DNA of 64,000 bases, from positions 1-64,000 of the forward strand of contig NZ_JAIOAB010000025.1 of assembly GCF_019890635.1 (NCBI RefSeq). The letters are read 5' to 3'. A program made the translations under genes and the position numbers. A model generated the notes under the pieces. That model did no database searches. It saw only the letters and a program-made list of their open reading frames with translations, and was not told the DNA's origin. The DNA comes from Streptomyces sennicomposti. Its GTDB lineage: Bacteria > Actinomycetota > Actinomycetes > Streptomycetales > Streptomycetaceae. The first letter of the stretch is position 1, and every line of letters starts with the position of its first letter. Shown piece after piece: positions 13,345 to 21,727 of this stretch.

Positions 13345-13350
13345 ACAGTA
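13345..13350 (-). promoter_or_regulatory. Candidate -10 of the pyrR promoter
   Basis: TACTGT on the minus strand fits the TAnnnT -10 pattern. Transcription would begin near 13338 and leave a leader of about 58 nt before pyrR. No good -35 lies at the right distance, so this is tentative. Confidence 0.35.
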
Positions 13351-13433
13351 GCAGGTGCCGGGGACCGCTCCGCTCACCCCCTCGGCGCAACCGCGGATCG
13401 TTAGCACGGAAGCGGCGGGCCGCACCATTCGGC

Positions 13434-13463
13434 TTGACGCGGCAGAGTAACGCTGCGTAACCT
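13434..13463 (+). promoter_or_regulatory. bldD promoter
   Basis: TTGACG (13434-13439) and TAACCT (13458-13463) are spaced by 18 bp, a good match to the housekeeping consensus. The expected start is near 13470, about 65 nt before the bldD ATG at 13535. The BldD operator overlaps the spacer and the -10, consistent with autorepression. Confidence 0.7.
13447..13461. promoter_or_regulatory. BldD operator in the bldD promoter
   Basis: The 15-bp site GTAACGCTGCGTAAC matches the BldD box consensus nTnACnC(A/T)GnGTnAn at every fixed position. It lies between the -35 and -10 of the bldD promoter and covers part of the -10. Just downstream, AGTGA-G-TTACC (13467-13477) resembles the older half-site consensus AGTGA-n-TCACC. 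BldD is known to repress its own gene in S. coelicolor, so this is most likely the autoregulatory site. Confidence 0.85.
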
Positions 13464-13534
13464 CACAGTGAGTTACCAGCCGCGCGGCCTGGAATCCCGT
13501 CCAGCCGCGTCGACACAGTGTTCCGGGGAGCCAT

Positions 13535-14038
13535 ATGTCCAGCGAATACGCCAAACAGCTCGGGGCCAAGCTCCGGGCCATCCGCACCCAGCAGGGCCTT
13601 TCCCTCCACGGTGTCGAGGAGAAGAGCCAGGGACGCTGGAAGGCGGTCGTGGTCGGCTCGTACGAGCGCGGCGACCGTGCCGTGACCGTGCAGCGCCTCG
13701 CCGAGCTGGCGGACTTCTACGGGGTCCCCGTGCAGGAGCTGCTGCCGGGCACCACCCCGGGCGGCGCCGCCGAGCCCCCGCCGAAGCTGGTCCTCGACCT
13801 GGAGCGGCTGGCCACGGTGCCCGCCGAGAAGGCCGGCCCGCTGCAGCGGTACGCGGCGACGATCCAGTCGCAGCGCGGCGACTACAACGGCAAGGTGCTC
13901 TCGATCCGCCAGGACGACCTGCGCACGCTCGCCGTCATCTACGACCAGTCGCCCTCGGTCCTCACCGAGCAGCTGATCAGCTGGGGCGTGCTGGACGCGG
14001 ACGCGCGGCGCGCGGTGGCGGCCCACGAGGAGGCCTGA
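13535..14038 (+). CDS. bldD: Developmental master repressor BldD
   Basis: BldD is a c-di-GMP-dependent DNA-binding protein that represses sporulation genes during vegetative growth. The 167-residue product has an N-terminal helix-turn-helix (about residues 8-65, with SLHGVEEKSQGRWK and SYERGDRAVTVQRLAELA) and a C-terminal domain with the c-di-GMP signature RGD-x8-RQDD at residues 114-128. Length and sequence are essentially those of S. coelicolor BldD. GGGGAG lies four bases before the ATG. It stands alone on the plus strand, divergent from pyrR, with a perfect 18-bp hairpin behind it. Confidence 0.98.
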   Translation: MSSEYAKQLGAKLRAIRTQQGLSLHGVEEKSQGRWKAVVVGSYERGDRAVTVQRLAELADFYGVPVQELLPGTTPGGAAEPPPKLVLDLERLATVPAEKAGPLQRYAATIQSQRGDYNGKVLSIRQDDLRTLAVIYDQSPSVLTEQLISWGVLDADARRAVAAHEEA

Positions 14039-14083
14039 GCCTCACCCGTCGCCCAGGTCTCGGGAGACAACAGAAGAAACGTG

Positions 14084-14127
14084 CCGCCGGGGTGGCCGGA
14101 ATCACATGGTTCCGGCCACCCCGGCGG
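14084..14127 (+). terminator. bldD terminator
   Basis: A perfect 18-bp inverted repeat (14084-14101 with 14110-14127, loop TCACATGG) begins 46 bp after the bldD stop. It can also act on transcripts arriving from nusB on the other strand. Confidence 0.85.
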
Positions 14128-14175
14128 CCTTCTGCGGCCCTGCGGGGGCACCCGGGCACCGGGAGGCGCACGGAA

Positions 14176-14217
14176 CGCCGAGGGGCCCGCAGCGGTGACG
14201 CTGCGGGCCCCTCGGCG
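14176..14217 (-). terminator. nusB terminator
   Basis: A perfect 19-bp inverted repeat (14176-14194 with 14199-14217, loop GTGA) lies 47 bp after the nusB stop. With the bldD hairpin it forms a double barrier between two converging units. Confidence 0.85.
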
Positions 14218-14264
14218 TATGCGTGCCTCGTACGCCTGCCGGAATCCGGTCGGTGCCGGGTCCG

Positions 14265-14708
14265 TCAGGTCTCGCTGTTCGTGTCGCGGCGCAGCGAGGG
14301 CTTGAGTTCCTTCAGCCGGCCGAGCAGGCCGTTGACGAACGAGGGCGACTCGTCCGTGGAGAACTCCTTCGCCAGCTGCACCATCTCGTCCAGCACGACG
14401 GCGTCCGGGGTCTCGTCGACCCAGATCAGCTCGTACGCGCCGAGCCGCAGGATGTTGCGGTCGACGACCGGCATACGGTCCAGCGTCCAGCCGACCGCGT
14501 ACTGCGCGATCAGCTCGTCGATCCGGGTCGCGTGCTCGGCGTACCCCTCGACCAGCTGCATCGTGTACTCGCTGACCGGCGGCTGCCGGGTGTCGGAGCG
14601 GGAGAGCCGGACCCAGTCCGCGAGGACCGTGAGGACGCCGACGCCGCGCTGGTCGCCCTCGAAGAGGATCTGGAAGGCGCGCTTGCGGGCCGTGTTGCGG
14701 GCAGCCAC
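14265..14708 (-). CDS. nusB: Transcription antitermination factor NusB
   Basis: NusB pairs with NusE (S10) to bind boxA RNA in rRNA transcription complexes and supports antitermination. The 147-residue product starts with the family signature ARNTARKRAFQILFEGDQRG and has the helical core with DRMPVVDRNILRLGAYEL and ESPSFVNGLLGRL. The start is GTG at 14708, two bases after the efp stop, so it is cotranscribed with efp as in many bacteria. The C terminus is followed by a strong hairpin. Confidence 0.95.
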   Translation of the reverse strand: MAARNTARKRAFQILFEGDQRGVGVLTVLADWVRLSRSDTRQPPVSEYTMQLVEGYAEHATRIDELIAQYAVGWTLDRMPVVDRNILRLGAYELIWVDETPDAVVLDEMVQLAKEFSTDESPSFVNGLLGRLKELKPSLRRDTNSET

Positions 14709-14710
14709 GG

Positions 14711-15277
14711 TTAGCTGTTCACCCGGCCGAGGTAGTCGCTCGTACGGGTGTCGACCTTGATCTTCTCACCGGTGGTGATGAAGAGCGGGACCTGGATCTG
14801 GTGGCCGGTCTCCAGCGTGGCGGGCTTGGTGCCGCCGGTGGAGCGGTCGCCCTGGACGCCCGGCTCGGTCTCCTGGACGGTCAGCTCGACGGCGGCCGGC
14901 AGCTCCACGAAGAGCACCTCGCCCTCGTGCTGGGCGACCGTGGCGGTGAAGCCCTCGATCAGGAAGTTGGCGGCGTCGCCGACGGCCTTGCGGTCGACCA
15001 TCAGCTGGTCGTAGGTCTCCATGTCCATGAAGACGAAGTACTCGCCGTCCATGTAGGAGAACTGCATGTCGCGCTTGTCGACGGTGGCCGTCTCGACCTT
15101 GACGCCGGCGTTGAAGGTCTTGTCGACGACCTTGCCGGAGAGCACGTTCTTGAGCTTGGTGCGCACGAAGGCCGGGCCCTTGCCGGGCTTGACGTGCTGG
15201 AACTCGACGACGGACCAGAGCTGGCCGCCTTCGAGCTTGAGCACCAGGCCGTTCTTGAGGTCGTTCGTGGAAGCCAC
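14711..15277 (-). CDS. efp: Translation elongation factor P
   Basis: EF-P relieves ribosome stalling at polyproline stretches. The 188-residue product has the N-terminal KOW-like domain (ASTNDLKNGLVLKLEGGQLW, with the tip loop KPGKGPAF bearing the usually modified lysine) and two OB domains. AGGAG precedes the GTG start. It lies between an aminopeptidase-P-like gene and nusB, a common efp arrangement. This genome encodes several proline-rich proteins nearby (the P-loop protein at 16693, MltG), plausible beneficiaries of EF-P; that link is inference. No modification enzyme is visible here. Confidence 0.96.
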   Translation of the reverse strand: MASTNDLKNGLVLKLEGGQLWSVVEFQHVKPGKGPAFVRTKLKNVLSGKVVDKTFNAGVKVETATVDKRDMQFSYMDGEYFVFMDMETYDQLMVDRKAVGDAANFLIEGFTATVAQHEGEVLFVELPAAVELTVQETEPGVQGDRSTGGTKPATLETGHQIQVPLFITTGEKIKVDTRTSDYLGRVNS

Positions 15278-15324
15278 GGTTGCGGAATCTCCTGGACTGA
15301 CGTGGACGACCCCGGGGCACGCAC

Positions 15325-16431
15325 CTATAGCGCGAGCAGCTCCTTGGTCGTGATGGTGAGTAGCTCGGGTCCGCCGTCCGCCTCGGGGCGTACGACGAGC
15401 GTGTCATCGATCCGGACACCGCCCCGTCCCGGGAGGTGGACCCCCGGTTCGACGGTGACCGGCACGCAAGCGTCCAGTTTACCCATGGCCGCGGGGGCCA
15501 ACTGCGGGTCCTCGTCGATTTCGAGTCCGACACCGTGTCCGGTGAGCGGCTGGAGCCCCTCGGAGTAGCCCGCGGAGTCCAGCACCTGCCGGGCGGCGCG
15601 GTCCACCTCGCGGTACGCCGCGCCCGGTGTCAGCGCCTCCCGGCCCGCCCGCTGGGCGGCGAAGACCAGCTCGTACAGCTGGATCTGCCAGTCCGCGGGG
15701 GACGTGCCGATCACGAAGGTGCGGCCGATCTCGCAGCGGTAGCCGCGGTAGGCCGCGCCGAGGCACACGGAGAGGAAGTCGCCCTCCTCCACCCTGCGGT
15801 CGGTGGGGCGGTGGCCGCGGCGGCCGGAGTTCGGGCCGGTGGCCACGGAGGTGGGGAAGGCGGGGCCGTCGGCGCCGTGGTCGACCAGGCGGCGCTCCAG
15901 CTCCAGGGCCAGGTGCCGTTCGGTGCGGCCGACGAGGATGGACTCCAGGAGTTCGCCCAGGGCCTGGTCGGCGATCTCGGCGCCGATCCGCAGGCAGGAG
16001 ATCTCCTCCTCGTCCTTGACGACCCTGAGCTGCTCGACCGCGCTGCCGAGGTCGGTCAGGCGCAGTCTCGGGGTCACCGAGGTGAGGGCGCGGTGGCGGG
16101 CCACGGTGAGGTGGTGCTCCTCGACGGCCAGCGAGTCGGCGTCCTGGGCCTGGGCGAGGCCCGCCGCGGCGACGGCCGCGTCACCGCCGGGCTGGGGCAG
16201 GATCTGCACCCGCAGGTTGTCGTCGGGGCGCCCTTCGCAGGGCCGGTCGTCCGGTGGGCTCTGGCACACCAGAAGGTCCTCGCGCTTTCCGAGGAGCAGG
16301 ACGGCACCGTGCGGGGCGGCGCCCGCGAGGTACCGCACATTGGCGGGACGAGTCACCAGCGCCGCCGCGCTGCCGCCCGCGTTGCAGCGCTCCCGTAGCC
16401 GGGTTCGGCGGGCCGCGTACACCTCTGACAT
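15325..16431 (-). CDS. Aminopeptidase P / creatinase-like (pita-bread) protein with eroded metal site
   Basis: The 368-residue product has the two-domain layout of Xaa-Pro peptidases: an N-terminal creatinase-like domain (RPANVRYLAGAAPHG) and a C-terminal pita-bread fold. Several metal or catalytic positions differ from the family. The first Asp is Cys223 (SVCLGAAYRGY), the second is Glu234 (RCEIGRT), the His of the usual HE.P motif is Asp306 (LEIDEDP), and the last Glu is Asp342 (VRIDDT). His299 (GHGVG) and Glu328 (VTVEPG) remain. It may therefore be inactive or changed in activity. ATG 16431 is the best start; it lies upstream of efp in one unit. An older label would be pepP. Confidence 0.85.
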   Translation of the reverse strand: MSEVYAARRTRLRERCNAGGSAAALVTRPANVRYLAGAAPHGAVLLLGKREDLLVCQSPPDDRPCEGRPDDNLRVQILPQPGGDAAVAAAGLAQAQDADSLAVEEHHLTVARHRALTSVTPRLRLTDLGSAVEQLRVVKDEEEISCLRIGAEIADQALGELLESILVGRTERHLALELERRLVDHGADGPAFPTSVATGPNSGRRGHRPTDRRVEEGDFLSVCLGAAYRGYRCEIGRTFVIGTSPADWQIQLYELVFAAQRAGREALTPGAAYREVDRAARQVLDSAGYSEGLQPLTGHGVGLEIDEDPQLAPAAMGKLDACVPVTVEPGVHLPGRGGVRIDDTLVVRPEADGGPELLTITTKELLAL

Positions 16432-16692
16432 GAACCGAGCGTAAGAGGGGTGGCCGGAAATCGCCGGTCGAGAGGGCCGAGTGGGTTCGCCTCCGGCGGG
16501 CGACTGCATCGTCGTGGCTGCGGGCAGTCGTGCCGCAGGGGCGGCACAGGCGGGCGCAGCGGCCCCCTCCAGCGCGGGCGAGCGCCCTCACCCCCCGGCG
16601 CGCCGCCGGCCGGCCCTGGAAGCGGCCCGCCCGAACCGCCCCGCGCGCAGCGCACCGCACCCGCCCGCACCATCCGCCCGGCCCGGCGGGGG
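16432..16692. other. GC-rich spacer between the P-loop protein and the peptidase-like gene
   Basis: This spacer is non-coding as far as I can see. On the minus strand TACGCT ends six bases before the ATG at 16431, so a promoter giving a leaderless or near-leaderless mRNA for the peptidase-efp-nusB unit is possible. No -35 element stands out. The remainder is C/G-rich simple sequence. Confidence 0.3.
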
Positions 16693-17652
16693 CTACCAGG
16701 TCGGGGGGCTGGTGAGGGCTCGGGTGAGGACCTCGTTCAGGACCTGGGCCGTGGTGGGTATGTCCAGCTGGGAGTTGTCGATGATGGGCAGGCCCGAGCC
16801 GTACCAGCCGGCCATGCGGCCGTGGATGCGGGCGACCTCCTCGTCGGTGAGGCGGCGGTTCCCGCTGCGCTCGGCGTTGCGTTCCAGGACGACGTCCAGG
16901 CCGGGCAGCAGCACCACCGGCAGCAGGCCGGGGCCGACATGCCGTTTCCAGCCACCGAGACCGACGACCGGACGGTCGGGGAAGACGGCGTCGTCGAGGA
17001 TGCACGAGATGCCGTTGGCGAGGAAGTTGCGCGCGGCGAAGCCACAGGTGCGGCGGGCCAGGCGGTACTGCGCCTCGGAATTGTCGTTCCACCCGGACTG
17101 CGGGTTGGCGAACCCGGAGCGGACCCATTCGCGGACGTCGTCCAGGCTGATGTGCGCGGTGGGCACCCGGCGGTGCTCGGCCCAGTGCTTGGCGACGCTC
17201 GTCTTGCCGGCGCCGGCCGGACCGATGAGCAGCACCGCGAGGGTGGTGGTCGTCGGATCGGGGACCGTGTGGGCCGGAGGGGCGCTCGGCATGACGACCG
17301 GGCCGCCCGGTGGCAGCCGGACGTGTCCGGTGGCGTCCGGCGCGGGCGGGACCGGCGCGGCGCCGGGCTGCGCCGGAGGCTGCGGCGGCGGACCGCCGGG
17401 GTGGCCGCCTGCGGGCGGGGGCTGGTGGGGCGGCGCCGGCTGCCCGCCGGTACGGCCCGGTGGCGGCTGGTGCGGCGGGGACGGGTGCACGGCCGGGTGG
17501 CCCGGCGCCGGTGGCGGGGGTATGGGGGCGGAGCCCTGGTGTGCGTCCGGGTGGTAGGGACCCGGGTGGTGTGCGGCCTGCGGCCGGCCGGCGGCCGGTC
17601 CGTGCCCCGGCTGGTGGGGCGGCGGCAGCGGAGAACCCACTGCGTGCTGCAT
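16693..17652 (-). CDS. Proline/histidine-rich P-loop ATPase or kinase-like protein
   Basis: The exact function is unknown. Of 319 residues the first 130 or so are rich in Pro, His, Gly and Gln (runs such as PPHQPGHGP and PPHQPPPAGGHPGG) and look disordered. The C-terminal part is a P-loop domain with LLIGPAGAGKTSVAKHWAEH (Walker A at about 144-151), an ISLDDVREWVRSGF stretch and CILDDAVFPDRPVVGLGG, resembling zeta-toxin or small-molecule kinases. ATG 17652 is chosen; a frame extends to 17907 but reads as spacer. It lies downstream of aroB beyond a strong hairpin, so joint expression with the aro genes is uncertain. Confidence 0.75.
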   Translation of the reverse strand: MQHAVGSPLPPPHQPGHGPAAGRPQAAHHPGPYHPDAHQGSAPIPPPPAPGHPAVHPSPPHQPPPGRTGGQPAPPHQPPPAGGHPGGPPPQPPAQPGAAPVPPAPDATGHVRLPPGGPVVMPSAPPAHTVPDPTTTTLAVLLIGPAGAGKTSVAKHWAEHRRVPTAHISLDDVREWVRSGFANPQSGWNDNSEAQYRLARRTCGFAARNFLANGISCILDDAVFPDRPVVGLGGWKRHVGPGLLPVVLLPGLDVVLERNAERSGNRRLTDEEVARIHGRMAGWYGSGLPIIDNSQLDIPTTAQVLNEVLTRALTSPPTW

Positions 17653-17726
17653 CCGGTGCCACTCCGTCTCGTACAAGGCAATGGGCGCTGGCGGCGGGCC
17701 CAAACCCCGCTCCGTACCGAACGGTA

Positions 17727-17764
17727 CCGTCCCCGGCCGCCATGTGGTGAACGGCCGGGGACGG
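17727..17764 (-). terminator. Hairpin between aroB and the P-loop protein gene
   Basis: A perfect 13-bp stem (17727-17739 with 17752-17764, 12-nt loop) lies 183 bp after the aroB stop and 75 bp before the next start codon. A smaller dyad GTACCGAACGGTAC abuts it. It may end the aro transcript or form a leader structure for the downstream gene. Confidence 0.5.
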
Positions 17765-17946
17765 CCCGAAGTGCCCGCTCCCGTCCGGCGAATGGGACGG
17801 ACGGGACCCGTCGGGACGTACCGCCCGCTTCCCGCCGCCCCGCAGGGTCGTCGCCCGCCCGGCCACGGCCCGGCGGGACTCACCGCCTCGCCGACCCGCC
17901 GCCCCACAAGACCCGCCGCCCCCGCTCCCCCGCGGTCCGGCGGGAC

Positions 17947-19038
17947 TTACTGCCCTACTTCCCCGTAGGCGGCCAGGAGGACGGCCGGGTCGGGGCCTTC
18001 CAGGACCGTCGGCTTGGCGAGGCCGTCGAGGACGATGAAGCGCAGCAGGTTGCCACGGGCCTTCTTGTCGACCTTCATGTTCTCCAGCAGCTTGGGCCAC
18101 TGGTCGTAGCGATAGGTCAGCGGCAGGCCGACGGATTCCAGAACGGTGCGGTGGCGGTCGGCGGTGGCGTCGTCCAACCGGCCCGCCAGGCGGCCGAGTT
18201 CGGCGGCGAAGTGCATGCCGACCGCGACGGCCGCGCCGTGCCGCCACTTGTAGCGCTCGTTCTTCTCGATGGCATGGCCCAGCGTGTGACCGTAGTTGAG
18301 GATCTCCCGCAGGCCCGACTCCTTCAGGTCCGCGGAGACGACCTCGGCCTTCACCCGGATCGAGCGTTCGATCAGCTCGGCGGTGTGCGGCCCGGCCGGG
18401 GTGCGCGCGGCCGCCGGGTCGGACTCGACCAGCTCCAGGATCACCGGGTCGGCGATGAAACCGGCCTTGATGACCTCCGCCAGCCCGGAGACGTAGTCGT
18501 TGACCGGCAGCGAGTCCAGCGCGGCCAGGTCGCACAGCACGCCCACCGGCGGATGGAAGGCGCCCACCAGGTTCTTGCCCTCGGCGGTGTTGATGCCGGT
18601 CTTGCCGCCCACGGCCGCGTCCACCATCGCCAGCACCGTCGTCGGCACCGCCACCCAGCGCACCCCGCGCAGCCACGTCGCGGCCACGAAACCGGCCAGG
18701 TCGGTGGTCGCGCCGCCGCCCACGCCGACGATCACGTCGGAGCGGGTGAACCCGGACTGCCCCAGCGCCTTCCAGCAGTAGGCGGCGACCTCGGCGGTCT
18801 TCGCCTCCTCCGCGTTCGGCACCTGGATCGCGATCGCCTCGTACCCCTGATCGGCCAGATCGGCGCGCAGCGCCTCACCGGTCTCCGCCAGCGCCTCCGG
18901 ATGGATCACCGCGACGCGCTGCGCCTTCTCGCCGATCAACCCGCCCAGTTCACCGAGGAGCTGACGGCCCACCAGGACGTCGTAGGGGTCGCTGCCGGCG
19001 GTGCCGCCGACCTGGATCCGCGTCACTGCCTCACTCAT
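17947..19038 (-). CDS. aroB: 3-dehydroquinate synthase
   Basis: This NAD- and metal-dependent enzyme converts DAHP to 3-dehydroquinate, the second shikimate step. The 363-residue product shows the NAD-binding GVGGGATTDLAGFVAATWLRG, PTTVLAMVDAAVGGKTGIN and metal-ligand regions with YGHTLGHAIE and HGAAVAVGM. ATG 19038 overlaps the aroK stop by 4 bp (ATGA). The same frame is open far upstream but only this start gives the known family N terminus. Confidence 0.96.
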   Translation of the reverse strand: MSEAVTRIQVGGTAGSDPYDVLVGRQLLGELGGLIGEKAQRVAVIHPEALAETGEALRADLADQGYEAIAIQVPNAEEAKTAEVAAYCWKALGQSGFTRSDVIVGVGGGATTDLAGFVAATWLRGVRWVAVPTTVLAMVDAAVGGKTGINTAEGKNLVGAFHPPVGVLCDLAALDSLPVNDYVSGLAEVIKAGFIADPVILELVESDPAAARTPAGPHTAELIERSIRVKAEVVSADLKESGLREILNYGHTLGHAIEKNERYKWRHGAAVAVGMHFAAELGRLAGRLDDATADRHRTVLESVGLPLTYRYDQWPKLLENMKVDKKARGNLLRFIVLDGLAKPTVLEGPDPAVLLAAYGEVGQ

Positions 19039-19559
19039 GCTTCCTTCAACTCCACTGCGTCCAGGACGGCTTGGGCCACTTCCTCGGGCGTGCGGCCGTC
19101 GGTGGCCACCACCGCGGTGGCGACCTCTTCGTACAGATGCCGCCGCGCCTCCATCAACTCCCGCCACTGCTTGCGCGGGTTGACCGCGAGCAGCGGGCGG
19201 GCCGCGTTCAGGCCGGTGCGGCGGACGGCCTCCTCGACGTCCATCGACAGGTAGACCACGGGCGGTGCGGCGAGCAGGGCGCGGGTGCCGGCGTCGAGGA
19301 CCGCGCCGCCGCCGAGCGCGAGGACGCCGCCGTGCTCGGCCAGCGCCCGCCGCACCGCCTCCTTCTCCAGCGCGCGGAAGGCCGGCTCGCCGTCCTCCAC
19401 GAAGATGTCGGAGACGGCGCGGCCCTGCCCGGCGACGATGTCGTCGTCGGAGTCGCGGTAGCCGACCCCCAGCCGGTCGGCCAGCAGCCGTCCCACCGTC
19501 GACTTGCCCACGCCCATCGGCCCGACCAGCACGACCAGCGGCCCACCCGAGCCCGTCAC
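19035..19559 (-). CDS. aroK: Shikimate kinase
   Basis: This enzyme phosphorylates shikimate with ATP. The product has 174 residues, starting at GTG 19559, whose bases overlap the aroC stop (GTGA). The P-loop GPMGVGKSTVGRLLADRLG, the shikimate-binding RDSDDDIVAGQGR, and the ALGGGAVLD segment are present. The 4-bp overlaps on both sides bind aroC, aroK and aroB into one translationally coupled block. Confidence 0.96.
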   Translation of the reverse strand: MTGSGGPLVVLVGPMGVGKSTVGRLLADRLGVGYRDSDDDIVAGQGRAVSDIFVEDGEPAFRALEKEAVRRALAEHGGVLALGGGAVLDAGTRALLAAPPVVYLSMDVEEAVRRTGLNAARPLLAVNPRKQWRELMEARRHLYEEVATAVVATDGRTPEEVAQAVLDAVELKEA

Positions 19560-20740
19560 CGGACCGCCAGGTTCTCGAGGTAGGAACGGACGTTGCGGCG
19601 CGTCTCGGGCACGCTGTCCCCGCCGAACTTCTCCGCCACCGCGTCCGCCAGCACGAGCGCCACCATCGCCTCGGCCACGATCCCGGCCGCCGGCACCGCG
19701 CACACGTCCGAGCGCTGGTGGTGCGCCTGTGCCGGCTCACCGGTGGCCACGTCCACCGTGCGCAGCGCACGCGGCACCGTCGCGATCGGCTTCATCGCCG
19801 CCCGCACCCGCAGCAGCTCACCCGTGGACAGACCGCCCTCGGTGCCGCCCGAGCGGCCCGTGGCCCGCCTGATGCCCTCCTCGGTGGTGACGATCTCGTC
19901 GTGCGCCTGCGAACCGGGCACCCGGGCCAGATCGAAACCGTCACCGACCTCCACACCCTTGATCGCCTGGATACCCATCAACGCCCCGGCCAGGCGCGCG
20001 TCCAGCCGCCGGTCCCAGTGCACATGCGAACCCAGACCCACCGGCACCCCGTACGCCAGCACCTCCACCACACCGCCGAGCGTGTCACCGTCCTTATGAG
20101 CCTGGTCGATCTGCGCGACCATCGCCTTCGAGGCGTCCGCGTCCAGACAGCGCACCGGATCCGCGTCCAGCTTCTCGACGTCCGCGGGGGTCGGGTACAC
20201 CCCGTACGGGGCCTTGGCCGCCGCCAGCTCCACCACATGGCTGACGATCTCGATGCCGACCGTCTCCTTCAGATACGACCGCGCCACCGCACCCAGCGCC
20301 ACCCGCGCCGCGGTCTCCCGCGCCGAGGCCCGCTCCAGGATCGGCCGCGCCTCGTCGAAACCGTACTTCTGCATACCGGCGAGGTCCGCGTGCCCGGGCC
20401 GGGGACGGGTCAGCGGCGCGTTCCGCGCCAGCTCGGCCAGCTCCGCGGGGTCGACCGGGTCGGCCGCCATGACCTGCTCCCACTTCGGCCACTCCGTGTT
20501 GCCCACCATGACCGCCACCGGAGAACCCAGCGTCAGACCGTGGCGGACACCGCCGAGGAAGGTGACCTCGTCCCGCTCGAACTTCATCCGGGCGCCACGG
20601 CCGTACCCCAGCCGCCGCCTCGCCAGGTGGTCAGCCACCATCTCCGTGGTGATCGGCACACCGGCGGGAAGACCCTCCAGCGTGGCGACGAGTGCCGGCC
20701 CGTGCGACTCCCCCGCGGTCAGCCAACGCAACCTGCTCAA
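19556..20740 (-). CDS. aroC: Chorismate synthase
   Basis: This FMN-dependent enzyme makes chorismate, the branch point for aromatic amino acids, folate and menaquinone. The 394-residue product has the family signature RLRWLTAGESHGPALVATLEG at its N terminus, RRRLGYGRGARMKFE, and the C-terminal HHQRSDVCAVPAAGIVAEAM. The start codon is TTG at 20740 with a strong GAGGAG four bases ahead. An ATG does not occur in a plausible place nearby. Rare TTG initiation may lower yield relative to aroK/aroB. Confidence 0.95.
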   Translation of the reverse strand: MSRLRWLTAGESHGPALVATLEGLPAGVPITTEMVADHLARRRLGYGRGARMKFERDEVTFLGGVRHGLTLGSPVAVMVGNTEWPKWEQVMAADPVDPAELAELARNAPLTRPRPGHADLAGMQKYGFDEARPILERASARETAARVALGAVARSYLKETVGIEIVSHVVELAAAKAPYGVYPTPADVEKLDADPVRCLDADASKAMVAQIDQAHKDGDTLGGVVEVLAYGVPVGLGSHVHWDRRLDARLAGALMGIQAIKGVEVGDGFDLARVPGSQAHDEIVTTEEGIRRATGRSGGTEGGLSTGELLRVRAAMKPIATVPRALRTVDVATGEPAQAHHQRSDVCAVPAAGIVAEAMVALVLADAVAEKFGGDSVPETRRNVRSYLENLAVR

Positions 20741-20887
20741 CGGTGCTCCTCATATTCGCGCCTGGAACTGCGACGGCGCGACCGGGTGCGCGGCCCTGGC
20801 CCGCCACCTCCGATCCTCCCACGTCCGGGGAGCGGAACCGGCCGCCGGTCCAGCAGGCGGACGCGCGCTGGACAGCCGCGGGGCGGG

Positions 20888-21727
20888 TCAGCGGTCGGCC
20901 AGGGCCTTCTCGCCCGCGTGACGCATGGCGTCCAGCGGGGCCGGAGTGATGCCGGTCATCTGTTCGACCTGGAGGACGGCCTGGTGGACCAGGAGGTCGA
21001 GGCCGCTGACGACGGCGCCGCCGGACATGGACCAGCGGGCCGCGAGGGCGGTGGGCCAGGGGTCGTAGAGCACGTCGAAGAGGGTGGTGGGCCGCTCGGG
21101 GACCGCCGTGGCGAGGGCGTCCGTGGTGCCGGCCGGGGTGGTGGCGATGACCAGCGGGGCGTGCAGCGCCCGTGCGCCGTCGGACCAGTCGGCGGTGCGG
21201 ACGTCGACGTCGAGGCGTTCGCCCCACTGGCGCATCTCGGCGGCGCGGGCCTCGCTGCGGACGTAGACGGTGACCTCGCCGGTGCAGATCCGGGCGAGCG
21301 CGGCGAGCGCGGAGGAGGCGGTGGCGCCGGCGCCGAGGACGGCGGCCGAGTCGACCTGTTCGACGCCGTGCTCGCGCAGCGCGGCGACCATGCCGGGGAT
21401 GTCGGTGTTGTCGCCGGTGCGGCGGCCGTCCTCGGTGAGGACGACGGTGTTGACCGCCTCCACGGCGGCCGCCGTCTCGCTGATCTCGTCCAGCAGCGGG
21501 ATCACGGCCCGCTTCAGCGGCATGGTCAGCGACAGTCCCGCCCATTCGGGCCCGAGCTTCTCGACGAAGCCGGGCAGGGCGGCCTCGTCGACGTCGAACC
21601 GGTCGTACGACCAGTTCACGAGTCCCAGTTCCCGGTAGGCGGCGCGGTGCAGCACCGGGGAGAGGGAGTGGGCGATGGGCGAACCGAGCACGGCGGCCCG
21701 GCGGGCGTCAGTGGCCCGAGCTGGCAT
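20888..21727 (-). CDS. aroE: Shikimate dehydrogenase
   Basis: This NADPH enzyme reduces 3-dehydroshikimate to shikimate. The 279-residue product has the substrate motif GSPIAHSLSPVLHRAAYRELG, the catalytic Lys in LSLTMPLKRAV, NTDIPG with the catalytic Asp, and the nucleotide-binding LGAGATASSALAAL. It overlaps the end of mltG by 20 bp and is followed by a 147-bp spacer before aroC. Confidence 0.94.
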   Translation of the reverse strand: MPARATDARRAAVLGSPIAHSLSPVLHRAAYRELGLVNWSYDRFDVDEAALPGFVEKLGPEWAGLSLTMPLKRAVIPLLDEISETAAAVEAVNTVVLTEDGRRTGDNTDIPGMVAALREHGVEQVDSAAVLGAGATASSALAALARICTGEVTVYVRSEARAAEMRQWGERLDVDVRTADWSDGARALHAPLVIATTPAGTTDALATAVPERPTTLFDVLYDPWPTALAARWSMSGGAVVSGLDLLVHQAVLQVEQMTGITPAPLDAMRHAGEKALADR

